Below, piece after piece: positions 10,969-23,155 of a stretch of DNA of 64,000 bases (positions within the stretch are counted from its first letter, which is position 1; the number at the start of each line of letters is the position of its first letter). This DNA comes from Tetmemena sp. SeJ-2015. Its lineage: Eukaryota > Ciliophora > Spirotrichea > Sporadotrichida > Oxytrichidae. Under the pieces are notes generated by a model, which saw only the letters and a list, made by a program, of their open reading frames with translations, made no database searches and was not told the DNA's origin. The stretch spans positions 1-64,000 of the forward strand of contig JAJKFJ010022430.1 in the NCBI GenBank assembly GCA_027382625.1. Reading direction: 5' to 3'. The position numbers and the translations under genes were made by a program.

Positions 10969-13900
10969 TATGAGAAAACACTTTGACATGCAGCTGAACA
11001 GCGGAGCCAGGTGCTGCGGAGCACCTCTGCCTCTTGGAAAGATCCTACTGGATTTTTTTTATCCTTTTAGGCTTTTAGGAAGGCTCTCAGAAAAGGGGGG
11101 CTTCTGCTCAGATTGAGAGATAGCGGGCTGCCATGTGCTTAGTTACCTATTAGGCTGGTAGGGCAAGTAAGTCACAGCATTGAAGTCTATCTTATCTTAT
11201 ATATGCCTGGGCCGTTTAATTCCCTATAAGATATTAAACATTAAATATTATAATGTCAAATCAATACCAGATTCGAGGTTTTTTCTGCGGCAGGTGACCG
11301 GCAGATTCAGATGTACTCGGAATGATAGCTGGCGGCGGGAGTCAGTACTCAAGTTCCACAGGGATCCTCTCTCGTTCTCAAAGAGAGCGTGATGACTGAC
11401 TAACTGAAGTAATGGGCTGACATGTGTTCATTTGGAGCTGATACACATGCTATTATTGTATTTTATATGTCTTTCTGGATTACTCTTTAATTCCCATTAA
11501 TTCATTAATTTTTTAATATTTCAACTTTATATTAACTTGTGCTTCTTGGATGGCGGACTGCGAAAAGACATTTCCGGTCTCAGGCTAAGTCCCTTCTTGG
11601 CTGGAGGACTAATATTTGCACTAGTCGCTGTCATACGCTTACTCCTAAGCTTGATATCCTTTCTATAAGGAGTATTTAGCATTATAATGAAAAAGTAATT
11701 AAATCAATGCTTACCTTGTTCTCTCCTTGCGCGTTCTGCTTTTTCATTTTTCTATCTTTATTTAAATTTAAATAATTGGTTGATCTTATATTACCATCAC
11801 CTAATTTCAAAAGTACCATCCCAGATTTTAGTTAGAGCCGATCTTAATTATAGTATGTATTTGAGTATCGAATTAAAATTCGTTTAATTCTTATTCTGTT
11901 GAAGTTGTACTATCTATATTTTAGTATAAGTTCGTATTCTTAAAGTATAGATGATATAATGGAGATAGAAAGAAAAAATAGAAGTAAATGAAAGGAAAAT
12001 AAAAATATTTGAAAAAGCTCGCCATTTAATGAGTGAGAAACAATTTATTTAAATAGCAACTCTTTTACCGCTCGAATTATAAACCTACAATAATATAACT
12101 TTAAAAAATAAGTTTTAATCCATTTATTTATAGTTTCTCGGTAAATGTAAAATAATTAGCTCACGCTATTCATAATAAATGCAAATGAGTTAAAGAGTGT
12201 ATCCTTCTTTGAGGTACTTATAGAATTTTAACAAACTTCTTTATTATAATTCTATTAGAAGCGATTATTTAAATTGATTCAGTTTTTTATTGAATATCAA
12301 GCTATATCAAATGCTTCAACATAGTGATCAAATGCTTAAAGAAAAGATAAAATAACAATTTAATCTGAATTGAGCATATTAGTTGTGTAGATTGATTCAC
12401 TTCAAAACTCAAGTATAAAGCTGTGTGAGGGCATCATTTTAGTCTGATCTTATTTTGTGGTTGTCTGCCCGACATTTGAGCAAACATAAACATTCCTTCT
12501 CACATCAAAACCACATATATGAAAAGAAGTAAATAAGTTGGCTGATTAATTAATTTCTTTTATTGAAATACTTATATTATCGAAGCTCTACCGCGAAATT
12601 ACTAAAAAACTACTTCAATCCTATCTCAGATTTCATTTACTCTAGGTTATGGATGTATCAACCTTATGAGTAGTAATAGCCAGTACTCAACTAAACTCCA
12701 TCGCAAAAATGTTTAGAGTGCCAGCGCCAACTATACTCTCGCATTTGAAAGTTGCTTTGACAGATAAGAGAAATACAGTTGCAGACTGATTCTATCGCAT
12801 CTAAAAGTTTCAAGAATTGACATCAATTATTTGAATTGATCTCAACTCTTCGCCACTAAGGCATTCAAGTTAGGAGTCAGTAGGCCGAAGATTTCCATGA
12901 TAGTTTTCCTTATCTCAGATCTCTTCCGAAGACTGTAGCAAACATCTATCGTTGAAATGGCTAACGCTCAAAACTTGTGAATCGGCGTGAAAGCGCGTTT
13001 ATAGACTCTCAAATAAGCCATTTTATTTATAATAATCTGAAATCATATTTACACTGTCAGGGTGAGATGGGAATAGCGTTAAAGTTTGTACTTTGCTGAC
13101 GATGCTTATTACACACAAACATTCATGAAGAGAGTTGGTACAGAAACGATACATTTGAAGTTTTCGAGTAGAAGAATTAACTACAAAGTGCGTCACTTGC
13201 AAGAGGTCAGCGGAAGAATCAGGCTAGAAGCTGTGTATGTCTTCATCCTCGCTCTATCAAGCGCGAGACCAGTATGTTGCGTTCCTTAAAGAAGCTCATG
13301 AGAGAAGATCACGACGGGTGAGATATGTTCTATCGTTTAACAATCCTCAGCGTAACAGACAAGGAAGCGAAGAAGGCATACGTTGAGTTGAACATACTCC
13401 TGTTTTTAATGTCATAATCGCCAGAGTTCAAAACGGCATGGTTTACTGAACTTAGTTACACGACCTATAAGAAGCTGCCCTCTTCACTTGATCATGATTA
13501 AGTATCGATACAAGAAGGATTAATAGTGTAGTTGTACGGAGTGGAAGAGAGAAGACAAAGTTATGTGCGAGATAAGGTAGAGTGAATATTTAAGAAAAGT
13601 ATTTAAGCTTAAAAACTTAATGATTTAATACATTTTTGCTTAATCTGGGAAAGAAGGATTTTAACAGAAAAGTGTTCCTTTCTTTTTTCTGTGGCTCAGT
13701 GGCCCTAAAGCTTCCTCAAAATCTTCGCTGTCTCCCGATAGTGCAATATACGTGCGTCCCTTAAGTTTGACTTAATGATGACGCTTTGCTTCAACTCGCT
13801 GCTGTATTTTGCTTCAGTGCTTGGAATCAAACTTCGCTCTCTCCTTCATTTTCAACGTAAGCTCAGTGGCAAGGTTTTCTCTAAACGTACAACTTCTAAT

Positions 13901-16900
13901 AACCAGAGAAGTAGGGATACCTTCTACGTGCTCCATTCGTCGATCTGTTAAAATATTCTTCTTCTTTAGGGTGTTTCCTCTAAACTTGCATTCTTCCTGT
14001 GTGAATCTGTCAAATGAATCATCGTTTTGAGTTCCTCTGCAACGTGTGCCACACCAGGACGACAAAGTCGAACACCTTCATAATCTTGGCACTGTTAAAT
14101 GAGAAAGTTGTTCCTTTTCCGCGGCAAAGGGAATACACACGGCAAGCCTCCGCATCTCCCTCGAAATCGTCTACATAAATTAAGTTGCCTGGATCTTCAG
14201 CTAGTTGTAGGGATTCTCAAGTCAATTTTGCATCGCTATAGTTTTGAGGCTTTTCTTCTCCTCACAGAGAATGGCTTTGGACCGCGATCTCTTGTTCTCA
14301 TACACATTTACGGAAACAGGAAAACAACACACTACACGATCTTGGTCTCCAATCTGCGCAGTTATACTTCCTATACTAAGTGACAGAAGTAAACTGTAAG
14401 AGGTCTCTTTGCTTCGGAACTGTTGCTCCATCTCATTCTGCGCTTTCCCTCTTAACTTTCGCTCGACCTTAGTTTTCCACCTCTTGCTCGTAACGTTGTA
14501 TGTTGACATCTCACGTCATATTCATGAAAATCTGAGCCGACACGCAACAAAGCTACGTCTTATTCTTTTAATAGGCGCTCCGCGTCATACGGTAATGTCA
14601 CAAGATGTAATCGCATACGAGCCACTAAAGCGATCATGGATGTCGTTGTTGGCGTTGGCGGCTCATTATTGTGGTGCTCCAATCTTTAATATTAGAATAC
14701 TAAATTTCTATTCAACTTAAATTCAAAGTCGCTCAGTTCTACAGTTGCTCGTGCCGCTTATCTAGTTACGCAGTTCACCCGCGTTTGCGACTGAAATCAT
14801 TTTAAGCCGAAAAAGTCTTTTTAGCTTTGTGACCGTCGCATTACTAAAATGGTTGCCAAACACGGAATTAGTGACTAACTAACCCGCCGGTTTTGCAACT
14901 CTTACCTTCGTAGCAACATCAGCAGAAATAAGCGTAAGTAATGGAACGCTCTCTACATTCACTACAGAAAAGATGAAAGATCTCATATACACCTGACCTT
15001 TTTTTTTTTATATTCTTTTGCACTTCATGTGTTCTCGATGAGTCTCCATAGCACTCATACTGTCAAAACGCCTCAATCATATCAGTGGCGGGCTCTTCTA
15101 AACTTCACTTTTGCATTAAGGATGGTCACACCACCTTAGTTAACGAGCACATCCCTTAAAGCACCGCTACACTCTAATGTTGGTAAACATCAACACAACA
15201 CGAATGCTGTGATGAATACGTGCAGGAGAGAGGTCTCTCTGATTGAAGCTCGAGCACGAGCTCTCTGTGTTACATTGTTCCAAGCCAGAGTTGAAAGAAA
15301 GTCTCGTGGGTGCGTTTACCTCGTCAATCTGAATGCTTACTCTGTTGACTGCTCTCAGCGTCATGGGCGACAGCAAGTTGTTTATAGCGTAGTTCTGTAT
15401 GCCAGTTTACGACACTATCTCTCAGCGCCTTTTCAACGTTTCGGCACTCCAGGAGTCCCCACTACTTAAGATTAAATACTTGACTAAAGCAAATTAGTAA
15501 TAATAGATAATGAAAAATCGACAGGTTCGTATCGTCTTCCCCTTTAAGTTACGCATGAATTCTTTCCTCACTTGCTTCCTCAAGAGCATGGGAAGAGCAA
15601 CCCCGTGGCTGCTGGAGTTCGTTTTAATGAAGTACAGAACCTTTTACGAAATTTTGTGCAAGCTAAAGAGCAACGCGATCTTTGACAAGGTTCCAACTCA
15701 ACGATGCACGCCAAAGGCGAACGAATAATGACTGTGTATTCATTGAAATCCGAAGCACCATTCAGGTCTAGGTGTCAGATTACTGTTTCAAGCTAGCTCC
15801 AACGCCGCAATCCAAATGCTTTGAGAGTGTTCATTTGGAGGAGTAGTGTATTTTTCCTAATATTCTCCCTGATTGACTTCAAAAGCGGACCCCATCATTC
15901 CACGCAGCGGATAATTGCTTCATAAGCAAGCAATCTTCCCTTTTCGAAAATACCTCTTTCACGGACGAGGAGATGGCTGAATGTTTCGCGCAGCCGTAAT
16001 ATGCCTAGTGATGAGAGCAAAGCGGAGGGCACACAAACTTGATCCCTGTCCGTTATTCTTCCTACTAGGTGAAGGTGTCTTCATTCGTTTCAGTGAAAAT
16101 ATCAACGTCGCGTTCGCCTTCGTAACATGCGAGTGAGACTCACAATTAGCAGCGACCATTTCTCAGAACGCAACGGGCGAACAAGTCACTCGCTTCTCCT
16201 TCTCTCAATGCAACTCGTACTAAAGAGTTGCATGGAGTGCCCTCGAGTCTGGATTCGTGAACAGAGATCTCCGCAAGACGACATCATGAATACCTTTGAA
16301 AGCCAGTCAGCCCCCATGTTCATCGCTTCCTAGCCATGCCATGACCCCAACCCGCCCCACCACCCAACGCAACGGCCTGCAAGGCTCCTTCCTCTCGACC
16401 AGAACTAGGCTCACGGTCTCAGTTGGCCGAGTGGACATTTTTAGTCTTAAGGTTTGCCAATCTACTTGAACATTCGATACTTTGCACCCAGAATTCTAAC
16501 TTTAGGGTCGTGAACGGTTGAAGTGCTGGCCTCTATATCGCAACCACTTGAGATAGACCGCTGTCAACCATTATTAGACCAAAAGGTCGACTAGAAGCGA
16601 GTAAAGCAAAGGTCATTTGTAGATCTATTTCATTCAGGCTTTAATATGGGACTTCAACAAACATATAACAACAGGAGATCCTTAAAGCTTGCTGGGCACC
16701 AGACTGGATCAGTAACTTCTATAGAAGCGGATGAGTAGGTGCGGCCTGCATCTTGATTATACCCTTCAAGGAAGTTGCGCCGCGTTCACTGCTGCACGAG
16801 TACATATAACCGTTTGTGATAAAGACGAAACGCTTTTAGAAGTGCTCTTGGATTAGTTATCGAGTATAATAAGTTCTTTTTACTCCAATTTGAATTTTTA

Positions 16901-17485
16901 AAGGAGGTTATTACGACATATAGTATTATATGCAGAGGAAATTTTAGTGTGAATTCATATTTTGTAATTTATACAATTATCGTGTAGTATATTTGTGAGG
17001 TATTACAAGTATATAAGCTGAAAACCTACACAGATTCTAGCGCTGAGGTCTGTGGATCTTCTACTGTATTAATTCTTATTTTAATATGGCCGATTAAAAC
17101 AGAAAAAAATTAACAGGTAATTAGTAGCAATTCCTGCGAGCAGCGCAGAATGAAAAGTGAGTAGAGGCACCCCTTTCTCTGCCCGTCCCGTTTGGGGCCG
17201 AAAGTCAACGCTACTTGTTATAAGCTATGTATGCAATAGTATCTGCTCTCGACAAGGAATCGCCCTCATGAATGAGCTCTCAAAAATGACAGTTTTAGGG
17301 TTTGTGCTCGTATGGGATTGGGAGCTTATTATAGATTTGAGTAACTCTGATTAAGTTCGCCCTTGATTCATGTTGTTTAAATGTAGGTGGTGGTATATTC
17401 GAGGTTTGACCCTCACTTATCCAAATGGTATCTAACCCGGGCCAAGAGGCATAGCAGGGAGGTCTTGTTATATTTTCTTTCTTAC
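10969..17485. other. 6.5 kb without a supported gene
   Basis: No conserved protein is visible. About 11.4-12.6 kb is AT-rich. From about 12.6 to 16.8 kb the sequence is clearly richer in G+C and several short frames stay open on both strands (for example 13814-14065 and 14222-14509 on minus, 14099-14383 on plus), but frames change often and none resembles a known family. It could be a decayed element, dispersed gene segments, or simply unselected DNA. Confidence 0.5.
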
Positions 17486-18304
17486 TCACTCGCTGCGCTC
17501 CAAATTTCCCCCAGCAGCTTTCTTTTCTTCCTCTGCTTTCTGATTTCTGTCTCTCTCCTGAGCTGCTTGGATTTCATCTTCCAATTTCTTTCTTGAGACT
17601 TTGTCCCCAAGTGCTCTCTGCCCAAGCTCATCTCCAACACCGCCACTCAAAAGCAATTATTTTATCTCCTCAAGTTGTGATAGGATGCTATTTGGGTCAA
17701 AAGTATTGCATGTTTAGAAATTATTCAAAAATATAATTAAAATAAGTCATTTAAAAAACTTGCAATCTCTAATTAAAGATTACTCACTAGAAGAAGACCC
17801 TTTTTTCTTTCAATTTTTTCAGTAAAATTTTATTTATAATATAAGAAATGAGGACCTGGCATTCACAGATATTTATAAAAAGAGTTATAATTTACTGTGC
17901 TCTCTTAAAATGAAATCATCATTTTTTGAGCAGTTGAGGTAAGATTGAAGTTGCAAGTATAATTTTCTAATTTCTTATAACTGAAATTTTGAATTCAAAA
18001 GTAACTCAGCAATAATACTTTAACGTTAATCAATATGTATGATAACATCTCCAAATACTTTTGAACTAGAAAGTGGAATAGAGTTGGTTCCTCCTTAGGG
18101 CATGTTTGTTTAGTAGAATGTGCCTCCCCGAAGCTCGCCAATTGAATCTGCGTTGCCTTATCTCATGCAAAGACGCTTTGAGGTAGTCCCTTGTAGGAGG
18201 AGGTCCTCGTCTTCTTCATCCTCACCGAATAGCTGTCTGCATGTAGTCATGTCAAAGCTGGCGGACAAGACTTGTGCTTCTTGTATTGATAGATCTTCTT
18301 GCAT
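17486..18304 (-). CDS. Small acidic/coiled-coil protein, unknown
   Basis: Starts at ATG 18304 with MQEDLSIQEAQVLSASFDM, has an acidic stretch GEDEEDEDLLLQ and reads on through GNADSIGELRGG to about 18066. The frame then enters an AT-rich insert with terminal inverted repeats. On its far side coding resumes with DPNSILSQLEEIKQLLL, SGGVGDELGQRALGDKV, a charged helix (RKKLEDEIQAAQERDRNQ) and ends AAGGNLERSE with TGA at 17486. Joining the two halves gives roughly 155 residues with an N-terminal acidic part and a C-terminal helix. Some Gln codons are TAA/TAG. I do not recognise the family. Whether the ATG chosen is the true start is uncertain. Confidence 0.65.
17694..18066. mobile_element. ~370-bp insert with short terminal inverted repeats
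   Basis: The insert begins with GTCAAAAGTATT near 17694 and ends with AAATACTTTTGAA near 18066; these are inverted copies of TCAAAAGTATT. It is much richer in A/T than the coding sequence on both sides and lies within the small gene at 17486-18304. This fits a transposon-derived or unusually long IES. The exact boundaries, and any pointer, were not resolved. Confidence 0.6.
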
Positions 18305-18871
18305 TTCTTTATGTATAATTGAATAAAGAAAAGCAATCTCAAGTCTCCTCCACGAATATTTGTTTCATATTCTTTGTTTTAAATTCATCATTCAAACTTT
18401 TAATTAAGGATATCTTTATTGAAGGAAACATATTCATGTATAAAATTAAGCAAGTAGAATTAAGCTTCCAAATTAATTTGTGAGAAATGTTTTAAGAAGG
18501 AAAGTGCAGACACCTCATGACGATAATTCACTTATGATCATGCTATTATTGAGCGCATCAAGTAATTAAGACATGACTTTGAGGTTTTTTCCAATCATTT
18601 GATATTCTTGAAACTAGTGAGAAGAAAGAATAGCGATAAAGAGAAAAAAGGATTTGTAGTTGTTCTTATTCCCTTATTTAAAAATAGGCAACTTAAAAAT
18701 GCTTTAATCCATTTGTTAAGTAGGGATTAACTCCTAATTTGTAGCTTTTAATTCATCAATTCAGTTTGATAATTAGGGGAGGGAGGTAGTGCGGTACATA
18801 TATTTTATTCTTGCCTTTAAAAACTTTTCCAACTAATTTATAGATTGAAACTTATGACCTCATTTTCCATT
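18305..18871. other. AT-rich spacer
   Basis: No gene is seen between the start of the small gene at 18304 and the 3' end of the next minus-strand gene at 18872. The stretch would hold the promoter of the former and the 3' flank of the latter; no motif stands out. Confidence 0.5.
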
Positions 18872-19278
18872 TCATTTTTGTTTCTCCAATAATTTGGACA
18901 GCTGTTAGCTGAGGCACTGAGCCAGCCTCATTCGCTCGTCGATGTCTTCAAGTTACTCTTTGCCCCCGTTGATGGTTATGGTTTTCTCGCTACCGTCCTT
19001 CCCCACCACTGTCGTCTAGAAGTCCTTGAATATGATATCCTCATTCATAAATGAAACAATACCCAATTAATGATCATTCTTTATAATTTAACTCTATCCT
19101 GTCCCTCCTCCACAGGCAACTGTTTGATGAGTTCACCCATGAGTTCCTTCAAATTCAATGCTCCCTCCACTTGCGCACCGCAAGACTAATCTACCTAGGA
19201 ATACGAAGGAGAACCCTAAAGACAGAGTAAGCCAGAGCTAAACAAGAGCGTAATTCCAATCACAGACCACTTAATCAT
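18872..19278 (-). CDS. Small protein with signal-peptide-like N-terminus
   Basis: From ATG at 19278 the protein begins MIKWSVIGITLLFSSGLLCL, a short basic start followed by a hydrophobic core typical of a signal peptide or anchor. It continues through SCGAQVEGALNLKELMGEL, then a ~52-nt intron (about 19037-19090, donor GTTAAA), then DIIFKDFQTTVVGKDGSEK, TITINGGKEQLEDIDERM, RLAQCLSQQLSKLLEKQK and TGA. About 117 residues. The segment from KTITING to RLAQC is nearly identical to the C-terminal part of the zinc-finger gene at 9556-10466. Function unknown; likely enters the secretory pathway if the N-terminus is cleaved. Confidence 0.75.
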
Positions 19279-19329
19279 TGTCAGAATTAATTATCACACA
19301 CCTTGGATTTTACTAACATTTAACCCTGC

Positions 19330-21365
19330 TCACCTCAATTTACTTCGCTCTACATTATATGCGTCATTTCAGATTATTCTGGTGGTGAACCAAAGGAACG
19401 TAGTCACCTCCTACTGGTCGCAGTTCAGTTCCCAGACTTAGCTACTCGACCCCTACCCGACAACTCTCCAATTCGCCAACTAAACACAACTCTTCAACTT
19501 CATCAAGAATTAGCTTGGTAAGAATCTCCAGAAGAAGTAGACCAACAGTAATTTGTCAAATATTTGCTCTTGAAATTTTTCATTTTCTGGTAATTAGCAG
19601 ATTGACATGTTTTGGGAGAACAGCTTCTTGTTGCCTTATGTGCAGATGTAGCAGATCAGAGGAATCAAACGAAACTGCGACTATAGTGGTAGGCCAGGCT
19701 ATAAAGAGCTCTATGGAAATTAAACATGCGTCACTACATACAGTAGCGATGACTTTGACGATGCCCCCTACTAGGATCAGAATTTAAATGGAATAGACCA
19801 ATGGAATTTATCTTTAAGTACAATTTCGTAGTAGAGAATAGAGTGGTGGCTGCAAGGGGCATGATTTACTCCTTCTACAGAGAAGGCTACTTTAAAAATA
19901 TGCAAGTTAAGAACAGCACAGACTTGGGTGGCTTGAACTAGACCTATTGGGCGCAACTAATAGATCAGAACTTGGTGATACCTAAGTGGGTGGATAACTA
20001 GACACTGGCTCTGATTCTGACTTTCAACATCTACAACTAGAACACTAACTTGCTGCAAGCCACAAAGCTCATCTTTGAATTCCAGTCTAATGGACTCATT
20101 ACTCTCGAGGAAGATGCAATCCTCATCAGCATGAAGCTCTACTCCTCCAACTTTCTCATCACCCTATCAGCTCTCTTAAAATGTACTGATGAGAATATTT
20201 TAAGGATTCTCTCATCTATGTGATCGGGTTTATCCTGCTAGTGATTTCTTTCTTGGACATCAGGCGTTAGAGGAGGCAGCAACTGTAGGACTAACTGCTC
20301 AAAGAAGATAACTAGGCAGATGCTGCAGCTGAGTCTAAGAGAAATGCGAGATTTAACTATCATCGTAGTTTTTAAGAGGATAAAGGAGATAGAAATCAAC
20401 GACAAGAGCTAAGCAACATAGGCAGCTATGCTATCACCCATTGATAGCTCGAACGACAGAATGGTGGAAGAGTCTCATAGAGACCATAGGAGGAAACACA
20501 GACTCATACTTGAAAAGTCTATATATTCACTCTCACATATGTATAATATGTTAAGGCCAAGCAACCTAAGTAAAAGAAGACTTGCAAATAGAAGATGCGG
20601 ATGTTTAGTTTGCGAGGGGTATCATTCTTTGAGCGCATTAACATCATAATGATCCTCTTCACCTACCTTAACACAGGCCTTAAATACCTCTATGATTAAC
20701 TCGTTGACGAAGTAACCAACGACTCAGGAATTTAACGATTTATTGACTTCACTCTGCATTACCTGTTCTATGAGGCTATATTCATCTTTGACTCACTCAT
20801 CATATTCCTAATGGCGCTCTCAATTATAAAGTACACCTTCTTCTGGATTCCCTCTCTCTCACTTTTGACGCGCTCTCTTCAGAATTACCTGAACTCCACT
20901 ATCAAGAAGATCGTGCAGTTTGTATTCGTGCTTTCCTTCGCCCTCGCTGCTTACTTCCACTTCTTCTATGGGAACGTCACTTATGGTTTCTATGATTACT
21001 CCTTTGCCTTAATCAGAGCCAACCTCCTGTTCCTATAAGGAAATCTCTTCAACCGCAACAAGATCTATCTGGCAGAGGAGACCACAGAATATATCTATGA
21101 GAGGCAGGGCTGGTTCGCAACTATCATCTCTGTGGGTTTGATTCACTTCTTTGGACGCTATGTTGTCCTAAACATCATCATCGCCTTCATGAAGAAGGAC
21201 ATCCAGGATACTAAACAGCAAATGCTTCGGCAATAGGAGCTCGAGAAACTTAAGGCTGAGAATAATGCAAAACAAGTCATGAAGGAGAATCAGAGACAGA
21301 CCAAGGCGGCTGCAGCAGCTGCCGCTCTTAAGAAACAGTAACACTCTCATGAAGAATCAAAATGA
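19330..21365 (+). CDS. Polycystin-2-like cation channel (TRPP family)
   Basis: Membrane cation channel related to PKD2. Visible in order: ILVVNQRNVVTSYWSQFSSQ, the extracellular polycystin domain (IDMFWENSFLLPYVQMQQI, RNCDYSGRPGYKELYGNQTC, YSFYREGYF, WVDNQTLALILTFNIYNQN, ATKLIFEFQ), a membrane segment (DSLIYVIGFILLVISFLDI), a charged Q-rich loop, SFFERINIIMILFTYL, LHYLFYEAIFIFDSLIIFL, KKIVQFVFVLSFALAAYF, and the last helix GRYVVLNIIIAFMKKDIQDT followed by a basic coiled tail ending HEESK, TGA at 21365. Several frame changes between these blocks are best explained by small IESs (for example near 20525-20549, repeat ATAT). The N-terminal cytoplasmic part is not found: the gene on the other strand starts at 19278, so the 5' part is missing, out of order, or elsewhere. 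Confidence 0.8.
20527..20549. other. Candidate IES, 23 nt, repeat ATAT
   Basis: In the cytoplasmic loop of the channel the frame changes here. Removing 23 nt between ATAT repeats joins LILEKSIY to VKAKQPKQKKTCKQK and on to SLRGVSFFERINIIM in one frame. The stretch is AT-rich and the repeat is simple sequence, so other joins are possible. Confidence 0.5.
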
Positions 21366-21412
21366 TAAGCAGTTGTGAGTTAGAATGACTATTTTGATTT
21401 CGCTTACTTATT

Positions 21413-22520
21413 TCATAACTCAATATAGAGCAGAATAATCTGGAAGATGATGAAGAGGAGGAAGATAGCGGTTTAAGTTAGCCCAAGCGATATCTTGATA
21501 CACTTCTGTTTCTTTTAAATTCGGTCTTTCAGGTTTTTGAAGTCCTCCTCTTTCTACCTAGCTTGGTCTCTCATTCTGCTCTGATGCAGGTTGTTGTGAT
21601 GGATCTTAAAGCTAAAATTTAAAACTCTCTTATCTATAATCTATTCTTGCTCTTCAACTTCTTATTGGAGTGCTTGTTTCAAACTCTGATCGCCGACTAT
21701 GTAATCAAGTGTGCTCATGTTGCACTTCAAAGCCACGATTAACAGAGGGACAGTCCCTTTTATCTTCGCATTCACTAGAGGGAAGAGAGTGGGTAGCACT
21801 CGCAGCTTAGAGAGGAGCACTTCATTAGTCAGAGGGTCCTTGAAAAATATTTCTCCTTGTGGAAGTGCAAAGTACTATGCCACCACTGGCTTCAGATCTG
21901 AGAAGCACTGCAAGTCGTTCTTCAACTCGAACACAGCTCTGTTCCCTTAGTGCTCTACTTGAAAGTTCAAGTTCTGAGTACTCAGTCTAGATCATTAGAT
22001 GAACTTAGATTGAAACTTACGGCTCAATCGATAATTAAAAGTGAGAATAACTTCACATCTTAATGAAAGAGAGTGAATGTAGGACTCAAGAGTTCGATTG
22101 CAGATGGCGTCTATCTCATTGTTAATGAGATCCTCTTGGATTAGGTTTCTCTCGGCTGCGTTCTCCCCTCCTCTATGTGTGTGTGATTAAGCCTGGCCCT
22201 CCGCTCCTCCTCCCCCGTACACGTCATCCTCCTTCATCATCAAGTCATCCGCATTTTCCTCCTCCAATTTCTAGTCTCTCTTAAAATCCATTGTGAATAG
22301 GAGTAATTGAGATCTAGTCTAATAGATCCATTTGCTCCTTCTGCTGAGTAAGTTGAAGTACCAGGTTTTGATTTCGCTTTCTGAGTCTTGAGTACTGCTC
22401 CTCCAACTCTTTGGCTTCAGTCTGCAGCTGTTCTATTTACTTCAGTTTCCGCTCCTTGTCCTTGGAGATCTACACACTCAGTTAATAAAGCCTTGAAGAA
22501 TAAAGAATTTAAGCAATAAG
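21413..22520 (-). CDS. Coiled-coil protein with C-terminal membrane anchor
   Basis: Minus-strand reading in the TGA-only code gives a coiled-coil (ISKDKERKLKQIEQLQTEAK, LEEQYSRLRKRNQNLVLQL), then EEENADDLMMKEDDVYGG, a glycine/histidine patch, NNEIDAICNRTLESYIHSL, a compact part with LKPVVAQYFALPQGEIFF and LLSKLRVLPTLFPLVNAK, a second charged helix (RMRDQARQKEEDFKNLKDR) and a hydrophobic end TAIFLLFIIFQIILLYIEL before TGA at 21413. One to three frame changes (near 22015 and 22300) imply introns or IESs. The N-terminus runs into a poor A/T stretch near 22550 and is not defined. The tail suggests a tail-anchored protein; family unknown. It converges on the channel gene, with 47 bp between stops. 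Confidence 0.65.
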
Positions 22521-22539
22521 AAAGGTTTCTCTAAAGACA

Positions 22540-22760
22540 AAAGGAATTTGTTTTTAAAATTTTACTTTTTCTTGATCTTAAAAAAATTTTTCTTTTTTTT
22601 TTTTAAAATTAAAAAACTTTTAAAAAATCCCCCCCTTTTAAAAATTTTAATTTAAAAATTTAAAATTCCGGGATCATTTTTCCTTAACTTTCAGGTTTAA
22701 CAGAATTTTATGGGATTTGAAAAAGCGAAATAAAATGACCGTGTGCTCGTGCGAGTGAGA
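22540..22760. other. Homopolymer-rich A/T stretch
   Basis: Runs such as 15 Ts, AAAAAAATTTTT and CCCCCCC dominate. The style matches the damaged stretch inside the aconitase gene, so this may be poor consensus rather than real sequence. It probably hides the 5' part of the minus-strand coiled-coil gene. Confidence 0.5.
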
Positions 22761-23155
22761 GGAAGGAATAATTTAAATTCAATAATTTAAATTTGATATA
22801 ACAACTAAGAACAACAAGGCTGCATATACAAACAAATATGATAAATCTTCAAAGGCCAGACAAAAATAAAAATTAGGGTCAGCCCCCAGCCATCCTTAAC
22901 TTCGCCTCCCCAGCCATCACCCCCTCTAACACCTTCAAGGCGTAAGTACCACCCCCTTGTAGCGCTCGAATTATCGATTCTTATCACCTTCTTTTAGGGG
23001 ACTCAGTCATAAATTATTAAGTAGAACTTTATATTATCTCAGTCAGCAGCATTAGTTTTAGCAGCAGCAATAAATGCACAGAGATTTACTTGGGGATAGC
23101 AAAAATATCACATCCCAGTCTTATGATCATCTTCATATTTATTGTTGGGGTGAAC

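Noticed and set aside
13086..13289. FADD-like motif (LYFADDAYYTQTF) suggesting a reverse transcriptase
   Set aside because: Only the four-residue motif fits; no other RT blocks are present in any frame nearby and upstream stops are close.
16416..16500. tRNA-like start (TTGGCCGAGTGG, a good A box)
   Set aside because: No matching acceptor stem, no proper T arm or B box, and the anticodon stem does not pair. At most a chance match or remnant.
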